From positions 149,111 to 213,110 of the forward strand of contig NZ_LFIP02000010.1 in the NCBI RefSeq assembly GCF_001189235.2: a stretch of 64,000 nt of DNA. Reading direction: 5' to 3'. The position numbers were made by a program, and so were the translations under genes. Under the pieces are notes generated by a model. It made no database searches, had not been told where the DNA came from, and saw nothing but the letters and a program-made list of their open reading frames with translations. The DNA is from Bradyrhizobium embrapense (lineage in GTDB: Bacteria > Pseudomonadota > Alphaproteobacteria > Rhizobiales > Xanthobacteraceae). Shown here in pieces: positions 10,448-19,034 of this stretch. Position 1 is the first letter of the stretch; the number at the start of each line of letters is the position of its first letter.

Positions 10448-11641
10448 TCAGGCCGCCCTTTGTCCGCTGCCGGCGTCGAGGCCGGCATAGATGCCCTTCT
10501 CGAAGCCTGCGAAGGCCTCGAGGCTATGCTTGTCGGCGAACGGCAGCAGCTGGGTCAGGATCACGCCGCAGACGTCGCGCGACGGATCGATCCAGTAATA
10601 GGTGTTGGCGAGGCCCGCCCAGGCGAGGCTGCCGGCGCTGCGGCCTTCCGGCGTCTTGGCGGTGTTGATCAGGAAGCTCAGGCCCCACTTCTTGACGATG
10701 TCGGGCCAGAGATCGACGTCGTTGGTGTACATCGGTGCCGCCGTCGTCATCTTGTCGACGGTGAGCTCGCCGATGTGGTTCTGTCCCATCGTTGCGACGG
10801 TCTCGGCCTTCAGCACCTGATTGCCGTTGCCTTTGCCCTTGTTGAGGATCATCTGGCAGAACTTGATGTAGTCCGCCGCGGTCGAATAGAGGCCGCCGCC
10901 ACCCATGTGGAATTCAGGGTTCTGCTCGAGCTCGAACGGGATCGCGGCGAGCATGCCGTCCTCGCCGCGCGCATGCATGCCGACCAGCCGCTTGCGCATG
11001 TCGTCCGAGATCTTGAATGCGGTGTCGCTCATGCCGAGCGGCGCGAACATGTTGTCGCGCAGATAGGCATCGAGCTTCTTGCCGGACGCGGCTTCCACAG
11101 CCTTGCCGACGAAGTCGATATTGGTGCCGTATTCCCAGCGCGTGCCGGGGTCGGTCATGATCGGGGTCTTCAGCGCGGCGTTCAGGCAGGTGATGATGCC
11201 GGGCGTGCCGGTCTTCTCCAGGTATTTGCCGAGATTGGCGTCCCACATGTCGTAGGCGAAGCCGGCGGTGTGGGTCATCAGCTGGCGCAGCGTGATCGGC
11301 TTTTTTGCCGGCCGCAGCTGCGGCTCGCCCTTGGCGTCGAAGCCGTCGAGCACCTGCACGGCGGCGAGATCGGGCAGCAGCTTGCCGATCGGCTCATCGA
11401 GCGAGAGCTTGCCCTGCTCGACGAGCTGCATCGCGCCCGCTGACGTCACCGCCTTGGTCATCGAGGCGATCCAGAACACGCTGTCCGCCGTCATGGGATC
11501 GTTCTTGGAGAGGTCGCGCTTGCCGAACGCGCCCTCGTAGATCACGTCCTTGCCGGTGGCCGCGACGGCGACCACGCCGGGAATCTCCTTTGCCTCGCTC
11601 TTCTGCCGCAATACCTGATCGATCTGAGCCTTGCTCTGCAT
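10448..11641 (-). CDS. Serine hydrolase, class C beta-lactamase / esterase (PF00144) family
   Basis: 397-residue penicillin-binding-protein-fold hydrolase. The nucleophile motif SxxK is SMTK in WIASMTKAVTSAG, and the second motif YxN is seen in WEYGTNIDF. HTAGFAYDMWD and GGGGLYSTAADYIKF are typical of EstB-like esterases. There is no signal peptide, which favours a cytosolic esterase or acyl hydrolase over a true beta-lactamase. A good terminator follows. The upstream 349 bases hold no gene. Confidence 0.88.
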   Translation of the reverse strand: MQSKAQIDQVLRQKSEAKEIPGVVAVAATGKDVIYEGAFGKRDLSKNDPMTADSVFWIASMTKAVTSAGAMQLVEQGKLSLDEPIGKLLPDLAAVQVLDGFDAKGEPQLRPAKKPITLRQLMTHTAGFAYDMWDANLGKYLEKTGTPGIITCLNAALKTPIMTDPGTRWEYGTNIDFVGKAVEAASGKKLDAYLRDNMFAPLGMSDTAFKISDDMRKRLVGMHARGEDGMLAAIPFELEQNPEFHMGGGGLYSTAADYIKFCQMILNKGKGNGNQVLKAETVATMGQNHIGELTVDKMTTAAPMYTNDVDLWPDIVKKWGLSFLINTAKTPEGRSAGSLAWAGLANTYYWIDPSRDVCGVILTQLLPFADKHSLEAFAGFEKGIYAGLDAGSGQRAA

Positions 11642-11990
11642 TGGGGGCGTCCTCCGGTGGGGGTTTATTGTTTTGAAACGGGGCGGATCATCCTCCCGCT
11701 TTCGGGGTCCCGCAAGGCGGCCGCGATACGATGCTGTCGCGATGTCGTGACAGCCGGCCCGGCAGGGCGGCCACGCTCAAACAGCTGTTCACCACGCGCG
11801 CAGATTTTGCGGTGGACTCCGCAGCGGTCCCGGTGACCCCACAAGGCGGCCACGGTAACGTGATCCACGAGTTGATTTTCGTACCTGTTTTTTTGCATTA
11901 ACGCATTCAGATCGCTGCACAAACGGTGCGGCGGATTGGGCTGGATTTGACGAAAAGATTCGTCATTTCGCGCCTCGCGGGGACGCAGCA
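11642..11990. other. Non-coding divergent intergenic region
   Basis: 349 bases between the divergent serine hydrolase and the 107-residue plus-strand gene. A minus-strand frame spans it but has no recognisable protein character. The motif GGCGGCCACG/GGCGGCCGCG recurs three times, around 11713, 11766 and 11843. A T-rich stretch at 11886-11895 could belong to a promoter. No operator was identified. Confidence 0.5.
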
Positions 11991-12314
11991 ATGATTTCGA
12001 CTTGGAGTGAATGGAAGCGCTATCCGCGGCCGGGCCGCGGCGAGAATATCGAGGCGCCGGTCAGCCCGGGTCTTTACGAAGTGCGCTACGCAGGTACCGG
12101 CGCCCTGCACTCGTTCGAGGCCGTCGACAATGTCGCCCAGGCACTGGCGCTGCTGCAGACCGGCACCAAGTCCTGGTTCGGCCGCCGCGATGCGCGGGCG
12201 CAGGCCGACCTCGAATACCGGACTTGCGCAACCTCGACCAAGGCGGATGCCAAGGCGGCGGCCGAGCGCATGATCGGCCGCCGTGAAACCTACATGTCGG
12301 GCGGCGCGATCTGA
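11991..12314 (+). CDS. Conserved hypothetical protein, 107 aa
   Basis: Small soluble protein starting MISTWSEWKRYPRPGRGENIEAPVSPGLYEVRY, with a middle FEAVDNVAQALALLQTG and a basic C-terminus. The N-terminal pattern W..W.RYPxPxxGExIxAPxxPGLYEVR is one I recognise from uncharacterised rhizobial proteins. No catalytic motif, signal peptide or membrane segment is visible. Codon use matches its neighbours. It stands alone between a serine hydrolase and gabD; function unknown. Confidence 0.75.
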   Translation: MISTWSEWKRYPRPGRGENIEAPVSPGLYEVRYAGTGALHSFEAVDNVAQALALLQTGTKSWFGRRDARAQADLEYRTCATSTKADAKAAAERMIGRRETYMSGGAI

Positions 12315-12327
12315 CGGAAGGAAGAAT

Positions 12328-12407
12328 GTCACTCCGGGGAATCTCGAGATTCCCCGGTGCGCAATTGCGCACCTGGGGTTCGATGCTTCGCATCGCCCCG
12401 GAATGAC
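12328..12407. repeat. Cloverleaf-like palindromic repeat element
   Basis: 80-base element closed by GTCACTCCGGGG (12328-12339) and CCCCGGAATGAC (12396-12407), which pair with one mismatch. Inside are a 20-bp perfect palindrome (12336-12355, centre TCGA), an 18-bp perfect palindrome (12356-12373, centre AATT) and a stem CGATGC / GCATCG (12381-12395). It sits between the 107-aa gene and gabD. The GTCATTCC ends resemble other intergenic repeats in this window (25845). Confidence 0.75.
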
Positions 12408-12519
12408 GTGGACAGGGTCGCATTTGCGCGCCAGCAGATGAGCGTCACGGACAATGCATCGCGTCGGCTTTCCGCTTATATAGGCGAAGACCTCCCAAAG
12501 AAATTCCAGGAGTAACGCC

Positions 12520-14016
12520 ATGACCCCGCCCGTTGCCGCACGCGCCACGCCATCCGCAGCATCCACCCTGCAAAGCCGCCTGAAGGATCCGTCGCTGCTG
12601 CGCGACCGCTGCTATATCGACGGCGCCTGGGTCGGCAGCCCCGAATTCGCCATCAACAATCCGGCGACCGGCGTGGAACTGATCAAGATCCCGCAGCTCG
12701 GCGCCGACGACACGACCAGGGCCGTCGAGGCCGCCCAGCGCGCATTTCCGGCCTGGGCCAAGCTGACCGCAAAGCAGCGCTCCAATATCCTGCGCAAATG
12801 GTTCGACCTGATCATCGCCAACCGCGAGGACCTCGCGCTGATCCTGACCTCCGAGCAGGGCAAGCCGCTCGCTGAAGCGCTCGGCGAAGTCGATATCGGC
12901 GCGGCCTATGTCGAGTTCTTCGCGGAGGAAGCGCGCCGCGTCTATGGCGAGACGATTCCGACCCAGCGTCCGGACGCCCGCCTGCTCGCGATCCGGCAGC
13001 CGATCGGCGTCTGCGGCGCCATCACGCCGTGGAATTTCCCGAACTCGATGATCACGCGAAAAGTGTCGCCGGCGCTGGCCGCCGGCTGCACCGTCGTGTT
13101 GAAGCCCGCCAACGAGACGCCGCTGTCGGCGCTCGCGCTCGCCGTGCTGGCTGAGAAGGCCGGCGTGCCGAAGGGCGTGCTCAACATCATTACCGGCGAT
13201 GCGCCGCCGATCGGCAAGGTGCTGTGCGAACATCCGGCGGTGCGCTTCGTCGGCTTCACCGGCTCGACCAATGTCGGCAAGATCCTGTACCGGCAAGCAT
13301 CGGTCGGCGTGAAGAAGCTCGGCCTCGAGCTCGGCGGCAACGCGCCCTTCGTGGTATTCGACGATGCCGACATCGATGCCGCGGTCGAAGGCGCGATCGT
13401 CTCCAAGTACCGCAACATGGGCCAGACCTGCGTCTGCGCCAACCGTCTCTACGCGCAGGACAAGATCTACGACCAGTTCGTCGAGAAGCTGTCGAAGAAG
13501 GTCGCCGAGATGAAGATCGGCGACGGCACCGAGTCCGGCGTGACCCAGGGACCGCTGATCAACATGAAGGCGGTCGAAAAGGTCGAGCGGCACATTGCCG
13601 ACGCCGTGAAGGGCGGCGCCAAGGTCGTGACCGGCGGCAAGCGCTCGGCGCTGGGCCGCAGCTTCTTCGAGCCGACCGTGCTGTCGGACGTGCGGCCCGA
13701 CGCGCTGGTGGCGCAGGAGGAGACCTTCGGCCCGCTCGCGCCGGTGATCCGCTTCAAGGACGAGGCCGATGTGATCGCGATGTGCAACGCCTCGCCGTTC
13801 GGCCTCGCCTCCTACTTCTATTCGCGTGACATCGGCCGCGTCTGGCGCGTCGCCGAAGCGCTGGAGTCGGGCATGGTCGGCGTCAACTCCGGCCTGATCA
13901 CGACCGAGGTCGCCCCCTTCGGCGGCGTCAAGGAATCGGGTCTCGGCCGCGAAGGCTCGCGCCACGGCATGGATGAATATGTCGAGATCAAATACGTGAT
14001 GATGGCCGGCGTCTGA
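12520..14016 (+). CDS. gabD: NAD(P)-dependent succinate-semialdehyde dehydrogenase
   Basis: 498-residue aldehyde dehydrogenase oxidising succinate semialdehyde to succinate, the last step of the GABA shunt. It has the cofactor motif VGFTGSTNVGK, the catalytic glutamate in LELGGNAPFVVFDDAD, and the catalytic cysteine in NMGQTCVCANR. TPWNFPNSMITRKVSPALAAGCTVVLKPA is diagnostic of the GabD subfamily. A GGAG-type ribosome binding site lies before the ATG at 12520. No aminotransferase (gabT) gene is adjacent. Confidence 0.95.
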   Translation: MTPPVAARATPSAASTLQSRLKDPSLLRDRCYIDGAWVGSPEFAINNPATGVELIKIPQLGADDTTRAVEAAQRAFPAWAKLTAKQRSNILRKWFDLIIANREDLALILTSEQGKPLAEALGEVDIGAAYVEFFAEEARRVYGETIPTQRPDARLLAIRQPIGVCGAITPWNFPNSMITRKVSPALAAGCTVVLKPANETPLSALALAVLAEKAGVPKGVLNIITGDAPPIGKVLCEHPAVRFVGFTGSTNVGKILYRQASVGVKKLGLELGGNAPFVVFDDADIDAAVEGAIVSKYRNMGQTCVCANRLYAQDKIYDQFVEKLSKKVAEMKIGDGTESGVTQGPLINMKAVEKVERHIADAVKGGAKVVTGGKRSALGRSFFEPTVLSDVRPDALVAQEETFGPLAPVIRFKDEADVIAMCNASPFGLASYFYSRDIGRVWRVAEALESGMVGVNSGLITTEVAPFGGVKESGLGREGSRHGMDEYVEIKYVMMAGV

Positions 14017-14228
14017 TCAGCTGTCGTCATCGCCGCTGAATTCGCCGTCTGCGGACGATGCCTCCGGCATCAGGTGATCGCGGACGGCGGTCGCGCCAGT
14101 CAGGTTTTCGGCTGTGACCTGGATGGCTCACCGGGCGGCGTCTGACCCGGCACTGCCCCGAGATCCACGGCGCTTTGGTTCTCACGTTTCAGCTTGTGGG
14201 CGCGCGGTGCGTTCGCATTGGCATATGG

Positions 14229-14705
14229 CTAAGGCTTGCTCTTCGGCTGGAACGCCTGGTTGGAAAATGGCTGCTCGGCAGGCGTGCGCAACACGATGAA
14301 GGCGCGGTCCATCGATTGATGACAGGTGTTGCAGCCCTTGGTCAGCTCGGCGAACTCCTTCGCGAACCGCTCTGGGTCTTTTCGGTCGATCGCTTCCGTC
14401 ATGACGGAAATGGACGAGGCGAGTGTCGTGACGTTGGAGACCGGAATTCCGCGGTAGAGCAGCGCCGCCTCCACGAGGCTCTCCCGGAGCTGCTGCAGCT
14501 CGTAGGCCGCGAGCGGCCAGTTATGGGCCGTTCCCGCCGACCACAGCTTGAGGTGCTGCAGCTGCGCGGCGGTCATGATGTTGGCGAGCTGAGGGATATA
14601 TCGCTCGGCATTGCCCGCCCCGGGAGGTGACTGGGCCCAACTGGTCGGAATCACCGCGGCGGCCGACATGGCGAGCAACAAGGCGGTAAATGGCTTTACT
14701 TTCAT
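14229..14705 (-). CDS. Periplasmic c-type cytochrome (cytochrome c'/c556-like)
   Basis: 158-residue precursor with a Sec signal peptide (MKVKPFTALLLAMSAAAVIPTSWAQS) and a single heme motif CNTCH at residues 125-129, near the C-terminus. A C-terminal CxxCH in a helical protein of this size is typical of four-helix-bundle cytochromes c'/c556. The start was set at the ATG at 14705 because it gives a clean signal peptide. No electron-transfer partner is adjacent, so its redox partner is unknown. Confidence 0.8.
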   Translation of the reverse strand: MKVKPFTALLLAMSAAAVIPTSWAQSPPGAGNAERYIPQLANIMTAAQLQHLKLWSAGTAHNWPLAAYELQQLRESLVEAALLYRGIPVSNVTTLASSISVMTEAIDRKDPERFAKEFAELTKGCNTCHQSMDRAFIVLRTPAEQPFSNQAFQPKSKP

Positions 14706-14946
14706 GCGCGTTCCAATTCTCGACGGGCGCGATCCTTGCCAGGGACCCAATGCGAACCCCGAGGATGCACGCCTTCCAGTGCCTCATCTTGATTCAACAT
14801 GCGGCCGGCAAGGGGGGCTTGCTTTGATCCAGCGCAAAGGGACATCTAGCGCGGCGCTTCGAAGCCGCCTTTTAAATGGACTTCGCCAGCCGCAGCCGGA
14901 AAGCAAGGCGGCCGCAGCCGAGAACTCGCCTGACCAGATGCGCCCG

Positions 14947-15846
14947 TCACACGCCCTTGTCGTTCGGATTGGCGACGGCGTCCTTCAGCGGCGCCGTCAT
15001 CGGGAAATTCAGGTTCACGTTCTTCGGCGGGATCGGCCGCGTGAACCATTTGGCGTAGAGCTCCTGGAATTCGTTGCTCTTCATCATGGCGACCAGCGTC
15101 CTGTCGACCAGCGCCTTGAACTCCGGATCGCCCTTGCGGATGATCAGCCCGTAGGGCTCGGTGCGCAGGCTGTCGTCGATGATGCGCCAGTCCGACGGAT
15201 TGGGGCTGCCGGCGATCAGGCTGGCGAGCAGAATGTCGTCCATCACGAAGGCGTCGCTACGTCCGGTGGTCAGCGCGAGGAACGATGCGGCATGGTCCGG
15301 CGTCAGGATGTTCTTGGTCTGAAAATTTTTCGCCTGGGCGCGTGCGCTGAGCAGCCCGATCGAGGTCGAGCCTGAGGTCAGAGAGACCGGCCTGCCGCCG
15401 AGATCCTCGAAGGTCTTGATCGGCGCGTCCTTCTGCACCACCGCGCGAATGCTCGACACGAAGATCGTGGTGCTGAAGGCGACGACCTTCTGCCGCTCCA
15501 GCGTGTTGGTCGCGGGACCACAGACGATGTCGATGGTGCCGTTCTCGATCAGCGGTATCTGGGTGGAGAGCTGGACTGGCTGCAGCCGGGTCTCCAGCGC
15601 CGGCAGCTTGAGTTCGTCCTTCACCGCATCGACGATCCGCGCGCAGAGGTCCATCGCAAAGCCGACCGGCTTCTGGTTATCGTCGAGATAGGAGAACGGG
15701 ACCGAGACGTCGCGGTGCCCGAGCCGGATCTCGCCGATGTCGCGGATCTTGGCCAGCGTGCCACCGGGCGATTGGGCCTGTGCCGGGGCTGATATCGTCG
15801 CCGCAAGAAAAGCCAGGAAAGTCAATTGCTTGAGTGGATTATTCAT
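14947..15846 (-). CDS. Amino-acid ABC transporter substrate-binding protein (SBP_bac_3)
   Basis: 299-residue periplasmic binding protein of the glutamate/aspartate type. A signal peptide (MNNPLKQLTFLAFLAATISAPAQAQ) precedes LAKIRDIGEIRLGHRDVSVPFSYLDDNQKPVGFAMDLC. The ligand motif ENGTIDIVCGPATNTLERQKVVAFS is typical of the family. No permease or ATPase gene is in the window, so it must use components encoded elsewhere. It is divergent from the GntR gene across 139 bases that contain candidate operators. Confidence 0.9.
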   Translation of the reverse strand: MNNPLKQLTFLAFLAATISAPAQAQSPGGTLAKIRDIGEIRLGHRDVSVPFSYLDDNQKPVGFAMDLCARIVDAVKDELKLPALETRLQPVQLSTQIPLIENGTIDIVCGPATNTLERQKVVAFSTTIFVSSIRAVVQKDAPIKTFEDLGGRPVSLTSGSTSIGLLSARAQAKNFQTKNILTPDHAASFLALTTGRSDAFVMDDILLASLIAGSPNPSDWRIIDDSLRTEPYGLIIRKGDPEFKALVDRTLVAMMKSNEFQELYAKWFTRPIPPKNVNLNFPMTAPLKDAVANPNDKGV

Positions 15847-15889
15847 CAGGTGCTCGCGCTCGCCGGCAGAATTGGATACGATCAGCCCA

Positions 15890-15937
15890 GATTTTATACA
15901 TTGGATTGCATAATCGGCAATCTGATTTTATACAATC
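15890..15937. promoter_or_regulatory. Candidate GntR operators between divergent SBP and regulator genes
   Basis: The direct repeat GATTTTATACA occurs at 15890-15900 and 15924-15934, 34 bases apart (about three helical turns). Between them lies the inverted repeat GATTGC (15904-15909) / GCAATC (15917-15922). This AT-rich cluster lies in the divergent promoter region of the binding-protein and GntR genes and is a natural place for autoregulation. Confidence 0.5.
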
Positions 15938-15985
15938 ATCGCCAAGTCGGATACCGTAGCTTGACGCCAGCCAGAGAGATGCCGG

Positions 15986-16687
15986 ATGGAACCCGCAACC
16001 GCCACAATCCATCGAGGGGCCGGACCTCACGGTTCCGCGCCTGACGCCGTGCGTGAGGCGCTGCGGTCCGCGATCAGCTCGGGCGAGCTCGCGCCCGGAT
16101 TGCAGCTCCGCCAGGACGAGCTCGCTGCGCGGTTCGGCACCAGCCGCATCCCGGTGCGCGAGGCGCTGCGCCAGCTCGAGGCCGAAGGCTTTGTCACCTT
16201 CCTGCCCAACCGCGGCGCTGTCGTCTCCGACCTGTCGATCGACGAGGTGATCGAGCTGCTCGAGATCCGGATCGCGCTCGAATGCCACGCGCTGCGATTG
16301 GCGATCCCTGCGATGGGCGAGATCGATCTCGAACAAGCGACGAAAATCCTCCGCGCCTACGACGCCGAGCCCGATCCGGCGCAATGGGGCGCCTTCAACT
16401 GGAAATTCCACGCCACGCTCTACGCGCCGTGCAACCGACCGCGCCTGCTCGGCATGATCGAGGCGAATTACGGCCACGTCGGCCGCTTCACGCGGGCGCT
16501 GGTGTCGCAGGCGACCGGCAAGGAGCGTCCGCAGCGCGAGCACTACCGGCTGCTCGAATTCTGCCGTGACGGCGAGGTCAAGAAGGCCGTCCGCCTGCTG
16601 CGCGATCATATCGAGGAAACGCAGAAGACGCTGCGCTCGGCGCAGCGCCAGGCGGTGCGCGATGCGAGCCCCGAACGCTCGGTCTGA
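15986..16687 (+). CDS. GntR-family transcriptional regulator, FadR/FCD subgroup
   Basis: 233-residue regulator. The N-terminal winged helix reads LRSAISSGELAPGLQLRQDELAARFGTSRIPVREALRQLEAEGFV. The C-terminal all-helical FCD domain includes IRIALECHALRLA and the metal-site-type residues in FNWKFHATLYAPC. Divergent from an amino-acid binding protein and 57 bases upstream of a FAD oxidoreductase, it probably controls both, in response to an amine or amino-acid derivative. Confidence 0.92.
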   Translation: MEPATATIHRGAGPHGSAPDAVREALRSAISSGELAPGLQLRQDELAARFGTSRIPVREALRQLEAEGFVTFLPNRGAVVSDLSIDEVIELLEIRIALECHALRLAIPAMGEIDLEQATKILRAYDAEPDPAQWGAFNWKFHATLYAPCNRPRLLGMIEANYGHVGRFTRALVSQATGKERPQREHYRLLEFCRDGEVKKAVRLLRDHIEETQKTLRSAQRQAVRDASPERSV

Positions 16688-16744
16688 TCGCTCGAACAAT
16701 CTGAATCATTGCAGGCCCCGCAGCGGGCCTTTGGGAGACTATGC

Positions 16745-18115
16745 GTGAAGACCAATGACGTCGAAATCCTGGTGATCGGTGCGGGCATCGTCGGCATCGC
16801 CACGGCCTACTACCTCGCCGTCCAGCACAAGCGGTCGCGTCTGCTGATCGTCGACGAAGGCCAGCCGATGGCGCTGACCTCGGCGCAATCGGGCGAGAAC
16901 TACCGCAACTGGTGGCCGCATCCGACGATGGCCGATTTCACCAACCACAGTACCGACCTGATGGAGGAGATCGCACGCCGCAGCGACAACCGCATCCACA
17001 TGACGCGGCGCGGATATCTGCTGGTCACGCGCGAGGAGAAGCCTGAGGCGCTGCTGCAGCAGCTCTACGCCGGCTACGGCGAGCAGGCTGCAAGACTGAT
17101 CCGCCTGCATGAAGGAGCAAGCCGCGGCTATGTGCCGCCGCATTCGGCGGACTGGCAGCGGGCGCCCGACGGCGTCGACGTCCTGCAGGGGCGCGATCTG
17201 ATCCAGGCGCATTATCCGACGTTCGACAAGGAGGTTACAACCGCGCTGCACATCCGCAGGGCGGGGGACATCAGCGGTCAGCAGCTCGGCCAGTACATGC
17301 TGGAGACCATGCGCCCGCTGGGTGCGCAGTTTCAGCAGGCGAGGGTGGTCGGCATTGCGAAGAGCGATCGCTTCGCCGTCGACGTGCTGGCCGATGGCGC
17401 GCGGCAGACCATCAAGGCCGATATCATCGTCAATGCCGCGGGGCCGTTCGCCGCGGATGTCGCGGCGATGCATGGCGAGCAGCTGCCGATCGTCAATGTG
17501 CTGCAGCAGAAGATCGCCTTCGCCGATCGCAACCGCGCGGTCGATCGCAGGATGCCGTTCGCGATCGATCTCGACGGCCAGACGCTGGCCTGGTCCGACG
17601 ACGAGCGCGAGGCGCTGTCGGCGGCGCCGGAATTCGCGCGCCTGCTGGCGCCGATGCCGGGCAGCATCCATTGCCGGCCCGACGGCGGCGATCACGGCGA
17701 GTGGATCAAGCTCGGCTGGGCCTTCAACACCGAGCCGACCACGGCGCCGGTCCGCGAGCCGGAGCTCAATCCGTATTTCCCTGAAGTCGTGCTGCGTGCG
17801 GCAAGCCGGCTGCAGCCGCGCCTTGCGCAATATCTCGGTGCGCTGCCACGCGACCGCGTGCACTACGGCGGCTACTATCCGATGACGAAGGAGAACTGGC
17901 CGCTGATCGGCGCGGCGAAGACATCGGGCGTCTTCCTCGCTACCGCGCTGTCGGGTTACGGCACGATGGGCGCCTGTGCTACCGGCGATCTCTGCGCTCG
18001 CGTCGTGGCCGGCGCGCCGGCGCCCGCATTCGCCCGCAGCCTCTCGCTCGCGCGCTATGACGACAGGGCGCTGATGGCCGAGCTCGCGGCGAGCGAAAGC
18101 CGCGGGTTGCTGTAG
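16745..18115 (+). CDS. FAD-dependent oxidoreductase (DAO family)
   Basis: 456-residue flavoprotein of the D-amino-acid oxidase/glycine oxidase fold. The Rossmann motif is VIGAGIVGIATAYYLA at the N-terminus. FAD-contact residues recur in the C-terminal GGYYPMTKENWPLIG...FLATALSGYGTMGACATGDL. I chose the GTG start at 16745 because GGGAG lies seven bases ahead; a TTG at 16709 is in frame. With the neighbouring GntR regulator and binding protein it likely forms an amine or amino-acid catabolic unit. Substrate unknown. Confidence 0.87.
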   Translation: MKTNDVEILVIGAGIVGIATAYYLAVQHKRSRLLIVDEGQPMALTSAQSGENYRNWWPHPTMADFTNHSTDLMEEIARRSDNRIHMTRRGYLLVTREEKPEALLQQLYAGYGEQAARLIRLHEGASRGYVPPHSADWQRAPDGVDVLQGRDLIQAHYPTFDKEVTTALHIRRAGDISGQQLGQYMLETMRPLGAQFQQARVVGIAKSDRFAVDVLADGARQTIKADIIVNAAGPFAADVAAMHGEQLPIVNVLQQKIAFADRNRAVDRRMPFAIDLDGQTLAWSDDEREALSAAPEFARLLAPMPGSIHCRPDGGDHGEWIKLGWAFNTEPTTAPVREPELNPYFPEVVLRAASRLQPRLAQYLGALPRDRVHYGGYYPMTKENWPLIGAAKTSGVFLATALSGYGTMGACATGDLCARVVAGAPAPAFARSLSLARYDDRALMAELAASESRGLL

Positions 18116-18129
18116 TTCAACTCACCCTC

Positions 18130-18164
18130 GTAGCCCGGATTGCGCTCCGCTCCATCCGGGCTAC
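18130..18164. terminator. Bidirectional terminator/palindromic repeat
   Basis: GTAGCCCGGAT (18130-18140) and ATCCGGGCTAC (18154-18164) form a perfect 11-bp stem. It lies between the convergent FAD oxidoreductase and enoyl-CoA hydratase genes. I recognise this GTAGCCCGGAT motif as a dispersed type in Bradyrhizobium intergenic regions. Confidence 0.6.
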
Positions 18165-18180
18165 GTCCACGCAGATCGCC

Positions 18181-18987
18181 TTAGCCGTTGCCGCCCTCAT
18201 TGCCGAAGGCGCCGTGGCGGCCGACGCCCGACGCAAAGCGCGTCGCACCCGCCAGCGTTTCGCCCGACCCGATCACCTCGAGCCCGCCGCGCATCTCGTT
18301 CCTGATCGCGTCTTCTTCCTCCAGATCCCACTGCCGTAGCGCCGACAGGCGATCGGCGCGCATGCAGTTCTGCGGGAATTTCGCAATGTCCTTGGCAAGC
18401 GCAACGGCGTGCGCGCGCGTCTCGCCCTTCGGCACCAAGCGGTTCGCGAGCCCCATGCGAAATGCCTCGGGCCCTGCGACTGGACGTCCGGTGAGGATCA
18501 GATCGATCGCCTGCGAATGGCCGATCAGGCGCGGCAGGCGGATGGTGCCGAGGTCGATCAGCGGCACGCCGAAGCGACGGCAGAACACGCCGAAGGTGGC
18601 GTCCTCGGCGACGACGCGCATGTCGGCCCACAGCGCAAGCTCCATGCCGCCGGCGACCGCAAAGCCCTCGATCGCGGCGATCACCGGTTTCGACAGCCGC
18701 AGCCGGCTCGGTCCCATCGGCGCGATCGTGTTGTGGCCGCCGATCTCGCGCTTCTTCTCGGGATCGCCCGCCGCCACTGCCTTGAGGTCTGCGCCGGCGC
18801 AGAAATAGCCGCCGGTGCCGGTGAACACCGCGACCGATGCGCTTGCGTCGGCGTCGAAGGCAAGGAATGCGTCATACAGCTTCCGCGCGGTGGCACCGTC
18901 GACGGCGTTGCGGTTGCGCGGACGGTTGATGGAGATGATGGTGACGGGACCGTCGCGCTCGACGAGCACGGTATCGGCATCGGACAT
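18181..18987 (-). CDS. Enoyl-CoA hydratase/isomerase family protein
   Basis: 268-residue crotonase-fold protein. The oxyanion-hole segments are YFCAGADLKAVAAG and IEGFAVAGGMELALWADMRV. The position of the usual catalytic glutamate in the third segment is occupied by FGVPLIDLGTIRLPRLIG, with no clear Glu, so isomerase or hydratase activity is uncertain. The ATG at 18987 has AGGGAG upstream. It lies 47 bases downstream of the alcohol dehydrogenase gene on the same strand, probably one operon. Confidence 0.87.
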   Translation of the reverse strand: MSDADTVLVERDGPVTIISINRPRNRNAVDGATARKLYDAFLAFDADASASVAVFTGTGGYFCAGADLKAVAAGDPEKKREIGGHNTIAPMGPSRLRLSKPVIAAIEGFAVAGGMELALWADMRVVAEDATFGVFCRRFGVPLIDLGTIRLPRLIGHSQAIDLILTGRPVAGPEAFRMGLANRLVPKGETRAHAVALAKDIAKFPQNCMRADRLSALRQWDLEEEDAIRNEMRGGLEVIGSGETLAGATRFASGVGRHGAFGNEGGNG

Positions 18988-19034
18988 GGATCGCTCCCTG
19001 AGTTCGTTGGTTGGAGCCAACCTAGCGGTCCCGG

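Noticed and set aside
11665..11991. 108-codon minus-strand frame upstream of the serine hydrolase
   Set aside because: No recognisable protein, no ribosome binding site, and it fills a divergent promoter region.
14018..14095. Minus-strand fragment ending EASSADGEFSGDDDS that resembles a protein C-terminus
   Set aside because: It has a stop directly upstream and no start or parent gene, so it may be a relic but cannot be supported.
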